This document shows positions 29,819-37,888 of a stretch of 64,000 nt of DNA, in pieces. Position 1 is the first letter of the stretch, and the number at the start of each line of letters is the position of its first letter. Both the position numbers and the translations under genes were made by a program. This DNA is from Phycisphaerae bacterium (lineage in GTDB: Bacteria; Planctomycetota; Phycisphaerae; UBA1845; CAIVHJ01), in NCBI GenBank assembly GCA_022072405.1, contig JAJVHX010000012.1:87807-151806 (forward strand). The letters are read 5' to 3'. The notes under the pieces are model-generated. The model did not search any database, was not told the origin of the DNA, and saw only the letters and a list, made by a program, of their open reading frames with translations.

Positions 29819-29844
29819 TTCGCGCAGGCTAAATCCTGCGGCTC
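29819..29844 (-). repeat. Palindromic repeat, CGGGCTAAAGCCCG family, divergent copy
   Basis: The plus-strand sequence TTCGCGCAGGCTAAATCCTG then CGGCTC aligns with the consensus TTCGTGCGGGCTAAAGCCCG then CGGCTC of the other copies. The stem changes are matched on both sides (GCAGG with CCTGC), so the pairing is kept. It lies between rpe and accD. Strand is given relative to the intergenic copies at 40354 and 53589, which read the other way. Confidence 0.6.
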
Positions 29845-29886
29845 CATGCGAATGTATTTACAGTGACTGGTTCCGGAGGAAGACGC

Positions 29887-30711
29887 GTGCCGCTGCAACC
29901 CGCTCCGATCGAAAAAAAAACCGACATCCCCGAGGGTGTCTGGCTCCGCTGCGAAGGTTGCGGCGAGATGCTCTATACCCGGGAATTTGAGGAGATGTTG
30001 CGGGTATGCAAGGTCTGCCACCATCATCACCGCCTCGACGCCCGGACGCGTATTAAACAACTGGTGGATGAAGGGACTTTTGAGGAGTTTCTAGCCGATC
30101 TGGTCTCGACGGATCCATTGCAGTTCACCGATCGCATTCCTTATAAAGAGAGACTTCAACAAATTCAGGAACAATCGGGCGAGAAAGAAGCGATCCTCGT
30201 TGGGAAAGCCTACATCAAAGGTCGGGGGGTGATTCTTGGCGTGATGAACCCCGCCTTCATCATGGCCAGCATGGGTGCTGTCGTCGGTGAAAAAGTGACT
30301 ACCGCCGCAGAGCGTGCCGTGGAAGACAACCTGCCGCTGGTGCTGGTCACCGCTTCCGGCGGCGCCCGCATGCAGGAAGGGATGGTCTCGCTGGTACAGA
30401 TGGCCAAAACCTCCGCCGCTCTGGCCAAGCTGGATGATGCCGGCGGACTCTATATCACTGTCCTCACCGATCCCACCACCGCCGGTGTCGCCGCCAGTTT
30501 CGCCATGCTCGGTGATGTGATCATCTCCGAACCGAAAGCGATGGTTGGTTTCGCCGGTCCGCGCGTCATCGCCAACACCATTAAAGCAGAACTGCCGGAC
30601 GGATTCCAGACGGCAGAATTTCTACTCGAGCGCGGCTTCATCGATCGCATTGTTGAGCGGAAAGAACTGCGTTCCGAGATCGCGCGCCTCATCGACTACT
30701 GCGGGAAATAA
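29887..30711 (+). CDS. accD: Acetyl-CoA carboxylase carboxyltransferase subunit beta
   Basis: AccD forms the carboxyltransferase with AccA in the first step of fatty-acid synthesis. The N-terminal zinc ribbon is complete (LRCEGCGEMLY...RVCKVCHHHHRL), followed by the crotonase-like fold with TASGGARMQEGMVSLVQMAKT and VLTDPTTAGVAASFAMLGDVIISEPKAMVGFAGPRVI. I choose the GTG at 29887 rather than the ORF-track GTG at 29863, since a perfect GGAGGA lies six bases before it and the upstream one has none. At 274 residues the length is normal. accA is not in the window. Confidence 0.96.
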   Translation: MPLQPAPIEKKTDIPEGVWLRCEGCGEMLYTREFEEMLRVCKVCHHHHRLDARTRIKQLVDEGTFEEFLADLVSTDPLQFTDRIPYKERLQQIQEQSGEKEAILVGKAYIKGRGVILGVMNPAFIMASMGAVVGEKVTTAAERAVEDNLPLVLVTASGGARMQEGMVSLVQMAKTSAALAKLDDAGGLYITVLTDPTTAGVAASFAMLGDVIISEPKAMVGFAGPRVIANTIKAELPDGFQTAEFLLERGFIDRIVERKELRSEIARLIDYCGK

Positions 30712-30906
30712 TCAGCCCACTAATGGTGGTCGCTATATATTCAACACGTAATAGTAGTGGGTGTCTGGTGCGCGATAGCGACTCGATGTCGCGATCATGA
30801 AGTTATGCGAAAAAGTTGAATTATTCTTTGCAACGCACCGATAGATGTACTACAGTTAGCAACTGCTGTGGCGCGGAACGCAAGGAAGTTCAAACCAGCT
30901 CACCTC

Positions 30907-31479
30907 ATGACGCAACGACACTCACGCATGATCAAAGTTCTGGCGGCGCTGATCACCAGCATGACCGGTGGAGCGGTGCTGCTCACACTGCTGGAGCCGG
31001 GCATCGGCCGGTTGTCCTCCCAATCACCACTACTGTTGCAAGCCAGCCGGCTGGTGGGACATCCTTCGGGCAACACGTCCGAGACGACCGCATCGCAGAC
31101 CCGACCGTTGCGCGAATGGCAGCAGATTCAATTTGAACTGGTCTCCGGCAGCCTTAATGACAAGGATGCCAAGGACTTATCGGCTTCGCCTGCCCATATT
31201 TACCTCGATCTTTTTGGTCAATTGATCGGCTCGCCTCAGTGGGATGAGCAATCTGAAATGAACGGCCGGCCTGGTGTTCTGGTCATTCGCGTCGAAGCCG
31301 ATCCTCAAGCAGAAAATCTTTCGGTAACCCAGCAGCAGACGTTGCATTTTCTGCTCGCCCGGCTGAAACAGAAGCTCGAGCTGCCACTGGATGAGATTGA
31401 AGTGATCAGCCACCATCCACGAATCACCAGCCTACAACTGCAGAGGATATTGGCTGATTCCCCTGCTTCCGCCAGTTGA
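30907..31479 (+). CDS. Hypothetical exported or membrane-anchored protein
   Basis: The protein has about 190 residues from ATG 30907, with one hydrophobic helix near the N-terminus (MIKVLAALITSMTGGAVLLTLL) and a soluble remainder. The end (TQQQTLHFLLARLKQKLELPLDEIEVISHHPR) vaguely resembles the last helix and His segment of type-2 N-acetylmuramoyl-L-alanine amidases, but no zinc triad can be seen, so I do not assign that function. The ORF track starts at an upstream GTG (30868); neither start has a good ribosome-binding site. It lies between accD and the kinase gene. Confidence 0.55.
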   Translation: MTQRHSRMIKVLAALITSMTGGAVLLTLLEPGIGRLSSQSPLLLQASRLVGHPSGNTSETTASQTRPLREWQQIQFELVSGSLNDKDAKDLSASPAHIYLDLFGQLIGSPQWDEQSEMNGRPGVLVIRVEADPQAENLSVTQQQTLHFLLARLKQKLELPLDEIEVISHHPRITSLQLQRILADSPASAS

Positions 31480-31634
31480 TCAACTTGTTGCTATTATCCT
31501 TTACTGATCCCCGTCTCGTTAGCCCACATCATTTTCACATAATTTCATACGGCTCATTTTGACGGTCAGTAGGTTTGCTGGGCGTTTGACCCTGCTTCCG
31601 ATTTTGCCATACAATTTTGACGTTGTGAATTTGG

Positions 31635-32564
31635 ATGGATTTGATGCTGGACGGCTATGCCAATCTGGGTTTGATCGGACGTGGTGCTTTTTCCACGATC
31701 TATCGCATCCGCTGCAAGCGCACGGGAAAAATTTTCGCGCTGAAAGAGGTGAAAAAGGAGAACGATCCGCAGGGGCTGGGTCTTACGCAGATGGAACATG
31801 AGTTTACGGTCAGCCAGGCGGTTCAGCACCCGAATGTACGGCAGGCGTTTGAGCTGGTCAAAGTTCGAAAACTATTGCGGACCACGGCGTTACTCATGCG
31901 GATGGAATACCTGGAGGGCCGGACACTGGAGGTGGCTGCCGTTCGGGATCTGCCCACACTGGTCATGATCTTCTCTCAGGCAGCCGGCGGACTAGAAGCG
32001 ATGCACCAGGCGGGTTATGTCCATGCCGACATCAAGCCCAATAACATCATGATCCATAGCCAGCGGGTCAAAATATTTGATCTGGGGCAGAGTTGCCGGG
32101 TCGCAACGGTCAAAGAACGGATTCAGGGTACACCAGATTTTATCGCCCCCGAGCAGGTGCTCCGCCTGCCCTTAGATCAACGGACCGATGTATTTAACTT
32201 GGGAGCTGCCCTTTACTGGTGCCTGACAGGAAAAGCGTATCCGACACGGATTAAAAGCAGTAAGGCGGAGCTGGTCGGCACTCGTGACGCTAAATCGCCG
32301 CAGGAATTGAATCCCCAGGTGCCGACGTTATTATCCAACCTGGTGATGGATTGTTGTCGTAATAGTCCCAGTGGCCGTCCGGAAAATATGGCTGTGGTGA
32401 TTCAAAAGTTAAGATTATGTGAAGAGCTGTTTCGTAAGGAGAACAGTCCTGCTGTCGAAACGGCGATTCCTGAGATACCGAAAGGGCCGGACCTTAATGA
32501 GGATAGTGGGCAGGCGTTTGATGATATCGATTGGATGGAAGATGACGATTCAGTCCGGGAATAA
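31635..32564 (+). CDS. Serine/threonine protein kinase (Hanks type)
   Basis: A single kinase domain fills nearly the whole 309-residue protein. It has the glycine loop LIGRGAFSTIY, the ATP-binding Lys in FALKEVKK, the catalytic loop YVHADIKPNNIMI (HAD in place of HRD, with the catalytic Asp kept), DLG instead of DFG, and GTPDFIAPEQV for the activation segment and APE motif. No membrane helix or sensor domain follows, unlike the large planctomycete kinases, so it is probably cytosolic. An acidic tail (DIDWMEDDDSVRE) ends the protein. A PPP-like phosphatase gene begins 54 bases downstream, suggesting a kinase-phosphatase pair. Met4 (31644) is an alternative start. Confidence 0.9.
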   Translation: MDLMLDGYANLGLIGRGAFSTIYRIRCKRTGKIFALKEVKKENDPQGLGLTQMEHEFTVSQAVQHPNVRQAFELVKVRKLLRTTALLMRMEYLEGRTLEVAAVRDLPTLVMIFSQAAGGLEAMHQAGYVHADIKPNNIMIHSQRVKIFDLGQSCRVATVKERIQGTPDFIAPEQVLRLPLDQRTDVFNLGAALYWCLTGKAYPTRIKSSKAELVGTRDAKSPQELNPQVPTLLSNLVMDCCRNSPSGRPENMAVVIQKLRLCEELFRKENSPAVETAIPEIPKGPDLNEDSGQAFDDIDWMEDDDSVRE

Positions 32565-32618
32565 ATCCCGTGGTTCAGGTAGTCGATAGTGAAGTTATCG
32601 AAGGACATGAAATAAGCC

Positions 32619-33488
32619 ATGTTTGATATACCGAATGATGTCGATATGGTCGTGGATGTTTATCGCCGGGCGGCGGAAGAAAACCGCAGTGATCCCCTGC
32701 TGCGCGGCAGCACCCTGCATTTTCCCAACTATGGCCAACTGGTGCTTAACGGGGATATGCACGGGAACATTCGCAATTTCGACAAACTGGTTCGATTCTG
32801 CATGCTCGGGGGAACGCCCGGCCGGCATGTCATCCTGCAGGAATTAATTCACGAAGAACCCGGCAGTCCGGATCTGCCCGATATGTCCCATGTCCTGCTT
32901 TACGAGACCGCCCACTGGAAGTGCGCCTTTCCAGAGCAGGTTCATTTCCTGCAGAGCAATCATGAACTGGCCCAACTGACCGACCAGGAGATCACCAAGA
33001 ACGGGCGGAGTGTGATCCGGGATTTTGAAGAGGGTGTGGCCAGAACATTCGGACGCAATCACATGCCCCAGGTCATAGAGGCGATCAAGGATTTCATCTC
33101 CTCGTTTCCTCTGGCGGCGCGGACTGTCAACAAGTTGTTCTTCTCTCATTCCCTGCCCGCGTCTGACACCATCGACACCTTTGATCCGACGATCCTGGAT
33201 CGAGAGCTGACGGTGGATGATCTGATGCAGATCGGCTCGGTTTATGCGCTGGTCTGGGGGCGGCGTCACCCACCGGAGCTGATCGAGGAGCTGGCCCGCA
33301 CTTTGCAGGTGGAGCTGTTCATCTGCGGCCACCAGCCGCAGGAGATGGGTTTCGGCGTTTTACATCCCCGCCTGCTGATTGTCGCCAGCGACCACAGCCA
33401 CGGCACGTTTCTGCCCATCAACCTCAACCGCAAATATACGATGGACGACCTGGTCCGCTCACTCCGCAAGTATGTTTCCGTGGAATAA
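32619..33488 (+). CDS. Calcineurin-like metallophosphatase (PPP-type)
   Basis: The 289-residue protein has the metal-site motifs of calcineurin-like phosphoesterases: LNGDMHGNIRNFDKLV (GDxHG), FLQSNHELAQL (in place of GNHE), FFSHSLPAS and FICGHQPQEMG. These point to a two-metal phosphatase, likely of the PPP group that acts on phosphoproteins or small phosphoesters. It follows the Ser/Thr kinase by 54 bases in the same direction, so it may reverse that kinase's action; that is an inference. GAAGGA lies about 12 bases before the ATG. Downstream is an AT-rich degenerate repeat (GAAAATTGAAAATGG...) before the convergent prepilin-like gene. Confidence 0.87.
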   Translation: MFDIPNDVDMVVDVYRRAAEENRSDPLLRGSTLHFPNYGQLVLNGDMHGNIRNFDKLVRFCMLGGTPGRHVILQELIHEEPGSPDLPDMSHVLLYETAHWKCAFPEQVHFLQSNHELAQLTDQEITKNGRSVIRDFEEGVARTFGRNHMPQVIEAIKDFISSFPLAARTVNKLFFSHSLPASDTIDTFDPTILDRELTVDDLMQIGSVYALVWGRRHPPELIEELARTLQVELFICGHQPQEMGFGVLHPRLLIVASDHSHGTFLPINLNRKYTMDDLVRSLRKYVSVE

Positions 33489-33586
33489 AACAGAAAAGCG
33501 AAAATTGAAAATGGAAAATTGAAAACGAAGCCATAGAAATCATAAATCGACCGATATGTGTTATTCCCTTTTCTTTATTCTCCGAT

Positions 33587-34453
33587 TCATTCCATCCAAT
33601 CCTCCCAGTCGGGTACATAATGTGGATCGTTTGAATTGCCCACCGAAGCAATCCGATGCGTAGACCATAATTTTATTAGAGTCGAATCAGTTGTGTGAAT
33701 ACTATCGCCCGGTTCATACGTTTCCGCATGACCATCGGCAGAAACAGCCTGGGCCTTTTCTTGATGACGAAAAGCAGTATTAGGTGAGGGATTTGAATTC
33801 CATTCGCCGCCGGAAAAATGGTTGGGTGGTTCAAGTACATAATTGTTGAACACCTGGGATCCCAGTTGAAGAAGAGTATCGGAGAAGACAAACACTTGTG
33901 AGGGTTGTTTAATTTCCGTGATGTTCAACCAGGAGTGATTTGGAAAATCCCCAAATCCCGAGTAAGAGGAGGCCAGGTAATAGCTGTTGTATCCATAGGT
34001 GCTGGTGGGCGGTCCCCATCCACCGGGCGCGGGTGAATAGCTGCCCCAGGGTTGCCGTGGACATTCGAATATGGAATTGCTGACATGTGGCAATTGGAAA
34101 TAAGGCCATAAAAATCCTAGGCGATGATCGACTGATTTTTCTATGAAATTAACGGTTCCCCACCAATAGGGTGTAGGACCATTACCAATAATGTCGCTTT
34201 GCCAATAGACACCCGGCATACACATATCATGATGATCCAGCGTATATGCAGTGAAGGCCAAATCCAGTTCGCGCAGTCGGGCGAGGCAGAGCACATTATG
34301 AGCCTGCTGCCGCGCCGACACCAGGGAGGGCAGCAGTACGGAAAGCAGCAGCGAAATAATGCCGGTCACCACCAGCAGTTCGAGCAGCGTAAAGGCAGAT
34401 CGGCCGGCTTGCTGACGCGGATGATCGCTGATGAAATAATATTTTGAAGTCAT
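33587..34453 (-). CDS. Prepilin-type N-terminal cleavage/methylation protein
   Basis: The protein starts with a short basic leader, then the type IV pilin-like signal SAFTLLELLVVTGIISLLLSVLLPSL and a long amphipathic helix (VSARQQAHNVLCLARLRELDLAF), the pattern of the many pseudopilin-like proteins of the PVC group. A prepilin peptidase would cleave before the Phe of FTLLELL. The rest (about 230 residues) is Trp/Pro/Gly/Tyr-rich and includes SADGHAETYEPGDS near the end, matching the 'H-x(9)-D-G' type C-terminus of this group. I use Met13 of the ORF track (34453), as it begins nearer the signal. It is the second gene after the cobalamin riboswitch, with a perfect palindrome between it and the propeller gene. 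Confidence 0.85.
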   Translation of the reverse strand: MTSKYYFISDHPRQQAGRSAFTLLELLVVTGIISLLLSVLLPSLVSARQQAHNVLCLARLRELDLAFTAYTLDHHDMCMPGVYWQSDIIGNGPTPYWWGTVNFIEKSVDHRLGFLWPYFQLPHVSNSIFECPRQPWGSYSPAPGGWGPPTSTYGYNSYYLASSYSGFGDFPNHSWLNITEIKQPSQVFVFSDTLLQLGSQVFNNYVLEPPNHFSGGEWNSNPSPNTAFRHQEKAQAVSADGHAETYEPGDSIHTTDSTLIKLWSTHRIASVGNSNDPHYVPDWEDWME

Positions 34454-34490
34454 GATGCATCTGTCGCCATAACGAGTGATGATTCGCATA

Positions 34491-34516
34491 TAGCCGCCGG
34501 TTGGAACCGGCGGCTA
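34491..34516. repeat. Perfect palindrome TAGCCGCCGGTT-GG-AACCGGCGGCTA
   Basis: Two perfect 12-base arms are separated by GG. The element lies between the propeller gene stop and the prepilin-like gene start, and would form a strong hairpin in their shared transcript. It resembles the other GC-rich intergenic palindromes here in style, but not in sequence. It could set the relative expression of the two genes or be a mobile palindromic unit. Confidence 0.65.
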
Positions 34517-34555
34517 TCTTGAAGCGCACGATTAATATCCACGACTCATACAGCG

Positions 34556-36070
34556 TCAGGGTTCAATGGGCCAAGCCTGCCAGGAAACCGGGATTGATAC
34601 GGGCGAAATTTCGGCTGACCAGGGTTGGGGACAGGGGTCGCGGAAGGCATGCATACCGGCCTGGCCGATGGTGAAGAGCCAGCCACTGACGATGGCCGGC
34701 GAACTGCCCGCACCGACAAAATGATCAATGATAAAACCACTGTCGCCCGGTGCCAGGCCAGGGTTCAGGATGTAAAGATCAGTGTAGGGCGCGGTGGTAT
34801 CGAAGCCGTCGGGCACGGTGCCGACGTAGATTCGCCCGCCGGCGTAGACTGGCTGGTGGGTCCAGCCGCCGATCAGCAGGGCAGCGTCGGGATCTTCGGG
34901 GTCGTAAGTATCGGCGTAGGTATCCCAGAGCAGGGCGGCGGAAGTGGTGTTGTCCTGGAAGGCCTGCAATGTGGGAAACTGGCCGAATCCGAAAATTCCT
35001 CCAGTCAGGTAGACGCGCTGACCCACCACCAGCGGTGTTGAGTCAGTGGGTACCGCGGATTCCTGCCACAGCGTTGCTCCCGTGGTTGCGTCAAGCTTGA
35101 CCAGTACCCCGTCGCCATAAAAATTGTAAGTGGCGGCATAGAGAGCTCCGCCGCTGACATTCACGCCGCTGTAAAATCCTTCAAAACTGGCCGATTGAAA
35201 ATTCTCCGATACCCACAGCGGCGCGGGCATCGAACCGGGCGGCGGAGTCGCGGTGGCATCAAAGGCGTAGATGAACGCTTCAGCACTACTCACATAGACC
35301 ACGCCATTCGCGTAAGCCGGGGTATTGCCGGAGGTCGCCCCAATATCGGCGACCCAGACAATCTCGCCCGGCTGATAGGGGTTGTTGACGGTGTGAAATG
35401 GATCGACGTTGATGCAGTAAAGCAAGCCGCCGCTACCGAAGCCGGAATAGTCGGAAATAAAAACGCGATTGCTGGGCGTACCGTTAGTGAAAAGGTTGGT
35501 CGTGACCACCGGCGAGGCATTCACTACCGTTTTTTCCAGAGCGGTTTGCCAGACCAGCGCTCCCGTCGTGGCATGGAGGGCGTGCAGTTGATCGCCCGAG
35601 GCAATCAGCACCCGATTATTGCGGGTATCGATAGCGGGGGAGGACCAGGAACCCAGATCGGCCGGAGTGGCAGTGATCAGGCTCTGCCAGAGGACCGCAC
35701 CAGTCGTGGCGTTGAGGGCGACCAGTTTATCATGGTCCAGATCGTGGAAAGCGTAGGCGTAGAGTCTGCTGTTGTAGATCATCGGGCTGCTCGGGCCGGC
35801 GAATTCGATCGGCTGCTGACTGCCGTCCACACCGCGGACCCAGCGCAGCTGGCCATTCAGTCGTGATGGACCGCTACCCGTAATCACCGAGTTGCGCTGC
35901 GGCGTGGCGGCATAGTGTGTCCAGGAACCATTCACCCCGCAGAGCTTCTTGATCAACGTGGGGCGGGTATCAACAGCTACAGGTGGCTGGACAGCAATGG
36001 ACGGTGGCGGTGCGGTCGGCAAGAGTAAAGATGAAAAGAACAACAGTGCATACGATGGCAGCATCGACAT
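34556..36070 (-). CDS. Secreted PQQ-type beta-propeller repeat protein
   Basis: The 504-residue protein begins with a signal peptide (MSMLPSYALLFFSSLLLP-TAP). The body is made of repeated blades with the pattern '(K/H)-A-L-(N/H)-A-T-T-G-A-x-(L/V)-W-Q', for example LVALNATTGAVLWQS, LHALHATTGALVWQT and LVKLDATTGATLWQE, as in PQQ-binding-like propellers of the BamB or quinoprotein type. Blades of this kind usually lack PQQ ligands and act as binding or scaffold domains. It is the first gene after a cobalamin riboswitch. Its ribosome-binding site GGGAGG, nine bases before the ATG, sits in the loop of a 6-bp hairpin. A role in capturing or handling corrinoids at the surface is a hypothesis from that regulation. 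Met3 is a possible second start. Confidence 0.85.
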   Translation of the reverse strand: MSMLPSYALLFFSSLLLPTAPPPSIAVQPPVAVDTRPTLIKKLCGVNGSWTHYAATPQRNSVITGSGPSRLNGQLRWVRGVDGSQQPIEFAGPSSPMIYNSRLYAYAFHDLDHDKLVALNATTGAVLWQSLITATPADLGSWSSPAIDTRNNRVLIASGDQLHALHATTGALVWQTALEKTVVNASPVVTTNLFTNGTPSNRVFISDYSGFGSGGLLYCINVDPFHTVNNPYQPGEIVWVADIGATSGNTPAYANGVVYVSSAEAFIYAFDATATPPPGSMPAPLWVSENFQSASFEGFYSGVNVSGGALYAATYNFYGDGVLVKLDATTGATLWQESAVPTDSTPLVVGQRVYLTGGIFGFGQFPTLQAFQDNTTSAALLWDTYADTYDPEDPDAALLIGGWTHQPVYAGGRIYVGTVPDGFDTTAPYTDLYILNPGLAPGDSGFIIDHFVGAGSSPAIVSGWLFTIGQAGMHAFRDPCPQPWSAEISPVSIPVSWQAWPIEP

Positions 36071-36074
36071 GGGT

Positions 36075-36119
36075 CAGTACCTCCCGTACTGGCTGGGGCG
36101 CGTAATCAGTTTCGCGCCC
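36075..36119 (-). promoter_or_regulatory. Expression-platform hairpins with the ribosome-binding site in a loop
   Basis: On the minus strand two hairpins precede the propeller gene. The first has a 7-bp stem GGGCGCG...CGCGCCC (36096-36119) and the second a 6-bp stem CAGTAC-GGGAG-GTACTG (36075-36091). The loop of the second holds most of the Shine-Dalgarno sequence. Together with the upstream cobalamin aptamer this suggests control of translation initiation. No T-run follows, so a transcription terminator is less likely. Confidence 0.6.
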
Positions 36120-36224
36120 GCCTTGCAGGAAGGGCAGACCCCGTGCGGCTACGATACTGTCGGCTGGTTAACCAGGTATGATAAACAGCGGCAGGAAATA
36201 GCGGCATGGTGATACGCCTCAACC

Positions 36225-36480
36225 CACGAAGGCGATTCATGGAATTCCGCTGGCAGGTCTCCTGACTCCCGAGCTGCCTACTAACCGCCCCTTCTCGATT
36301 TTCAGTGAACGAACTGGGAACCAGTTCTTGAGGGCTGAAGCCCACGGCTCATTGAAGATCAATGGGATATTGCGGCGTTCGTTCTCGGTTACAGTGGCGG
36401 GGCCGTTCCGGATTTACACCGGATTCCCTATTCTGCAGCGGACCCCAAGTCCGCCGCCACCAGCTACGAACAATCTACCC
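36225..36480 (-). promoter_or_regulatory. Cobalamin (AdoCbl-type) riboswitch
   Basis: Read on the minus strand, the region has the conserved aptamer core GAATAGGGAATCCGGTGTAA continuing AATCCGGAACGGCCCCGCCACTGTAA (complement of about 36383-36435), and the B12 box GGAGTCAGGAGACCTGCC (complement of 36252-36269). The spacing of about 115 bases and the arm pairing between them fit the family. Known members sense adenosylcobalamin or related cobalamins and usually repress synthesis or uptake genes. Here the downstream genes are a secreted beta-propeller and a prepilin-like protein. The outer limits are approximate because the P1 stem was assigned by eye. Confidence 0.93.
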
Positions 36481-36598
36481 GCAAAATGGGGGATGTCAAA
36501 TGAAAGATGGTTCGTCGCTGTAGTCAATCGAGCTATTCTCCGATACAACATGCAATAATAAATTTTGAGCCGATGCGTTTTTCACCAAGGAGTCAGCC

Positions 36599-37867
36599 AT
36601 GAGCATCAAACATGATGTGGCCCGTCCGGAACTGGCGGGGGATGGTAAAAAGCGGATTCTCTGGGCCGCCAATGATATGCCGGTCCTCAATCTGATTGCC
36701 GAGCGTTTTCGCAAAGAGCAGCCGCTGAAGGGCGTGCGGATGGGTTGCTGCATGCATGTCACGGCAGAAACCGCAAATCTCATGCGCACGCTAAAAGATG
36801 GCGGTGCGGAACCGGCGCTGTGCGCCTCCAACCCGCTCAGCACCCAGGATGATGTCGCTGCCAGCCTCGTCACTGATTTCGGTATTCCGGTTTTTGCCCG
36901 CCGAGGTGAAGATGTCAAAACTTTTTACGCCCATCTGAATGCAGTGCTTGATGCCCAGCCGTCCATTACCATGGATGATGGTGCCGACCTGGTCAACCTG
37001 CTGCATGGCCCGCGCAAGAGCGATGCTTCCCGCATCAAAGCCAGCATGGAGGAAACTACCACCGGCGTGATTCGCCTGCGGGCTATGGAAAAGGCGGGCG
37101 AATTGAAATTTCCGGTCATCGCGGTGAACGATGCTGACACCAAGCATCTGTTTGATAATCGCTATGGCACCGGTCAATCGACGTTGGACGGCATTGTCCG
37201 GGCAACCGACACACTGCTGGCGGGGGCCCAGGTGGTGGTGGCGGGTTACGGCTGGTGCGGTCGAGGAACGGCTGAGCGGGCCCGTGGCATGGGGGCAATC
37301 GTGACGGTCACCGAGATCAATCCGCTCAAGGCGCTTGAAGCGGCCATGGATGGTTTTCGCGTCTGCCCAATGGAACAGGCGGCGGCTTATGGCGACGTGT
37401 TCATCACCGTGACCGGTAACAAGCATGTGCTGCGAAAGGAACATTTCGCCAGGATGAGGGATGGCGCGAAGATCTGCAACAGCGGCCACTTCGATGTCGA
37501 GATTGATATTCCCGCTTTGACCGCGCTGGCCAAAAATGTGCGCGAAGAGGTCCGGCGGAATGTGGATGAATTCACGCTGGCTGACGGTCGGCGGATATTC
37601 CTGCTGGCCAAGGGTCGGCTGGTCAACCTCTCTGCGGCGGAAGGCCACCCGGCCTGTGTCATGGATATGAGTTTCGCCACGCAGGCGCTGGCTGCGGAAT
37701 GGGTGCTCAAGAATCCTACCCAACTGACCGGCCCGAGAGTTTTCGATGTCGCTCATGAAATTGAAGACTGGGTCGCCAAGCTCAAACTGCATTCCATGCA
37801 CCTGACTATTGATACGCTCACTGATGACCAGGTCAAATACCTGGCTTCTTATAATGAAGGTACCTGA
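36599..37867 (+). CDS. ahcY: Adenosylhomocysteinase (S-adenosyl-L-homocysteine hydrolase)
   Basis: AhcY splits S-adenosylhomocysteine into adenosine and homocysteine, keeping methylation reactions running. The sequence shows GVRMGCCMHVTAETANLMRTL near the start, MDDGADLVNLLH, the substrate-binding EETTTGVIRL, NDADTKHLFDNRYGTGQSTLDGI, the NAD-binding VVAGYGWCGRGTAERARG and NSGHFDVEIDIPAL. A good AAGGAG lies eight bases before the ATG. The product of 422 residues lacks the insertion found in some longer homologues. The gene is divergent from the cobalamin riboswitch operon, which is suggestive since B12-dependent methionine synthesis uses homocysteine, but the riboswitch faces away. Confidence 0.97.
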   Translation: MSIKHDVARPELAGDGKKRILWAANDMPVLNLIAERFRKEQPLKGVRMGCCMHVTAETANLMRTLKDGGAEPALCASNPLSTQDDVAASLVTDFGIPVFARRGEDVKTFYAHLNAVLDAQPSITMDDGADLVNLLHGPRKSDASRIKASMEETTTGVIRLRAMEKAGELKFPVIAVNDADTKHLFDNRYGTGQSTLDGIVRATDTLLAGAQVVVAGYGWCGRGTAERARGMGAIVTVTEINPLKALEAAMDGFRVCPMEQAAAYGDVFITVTGNKHVLRKEHFARMRDGAKICNSGHFDVEIDIPALTALAKNVREEVRRNVDEFTLADGRRIFLLAKGRLVNLSAAEGHPACVMDMSFATQALAAEWVLKNPTQLTGPRVFDVAHEIEDWVAKLKLHSMHLTIDTLTDDQVKYLASYNEGT

Positions 37868-37888
37868 GCGATCAGTGGGTTGCGGCCA

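Noticed and set aside
36106-36345. 79-residue minus-strand frame overlapping the cobalamin riboswitch
   Set aside because: It runs through the conserved aptamer and both hairpins, so the sequence is explained by RNA structure; a leader peptide is possible but unsupported.
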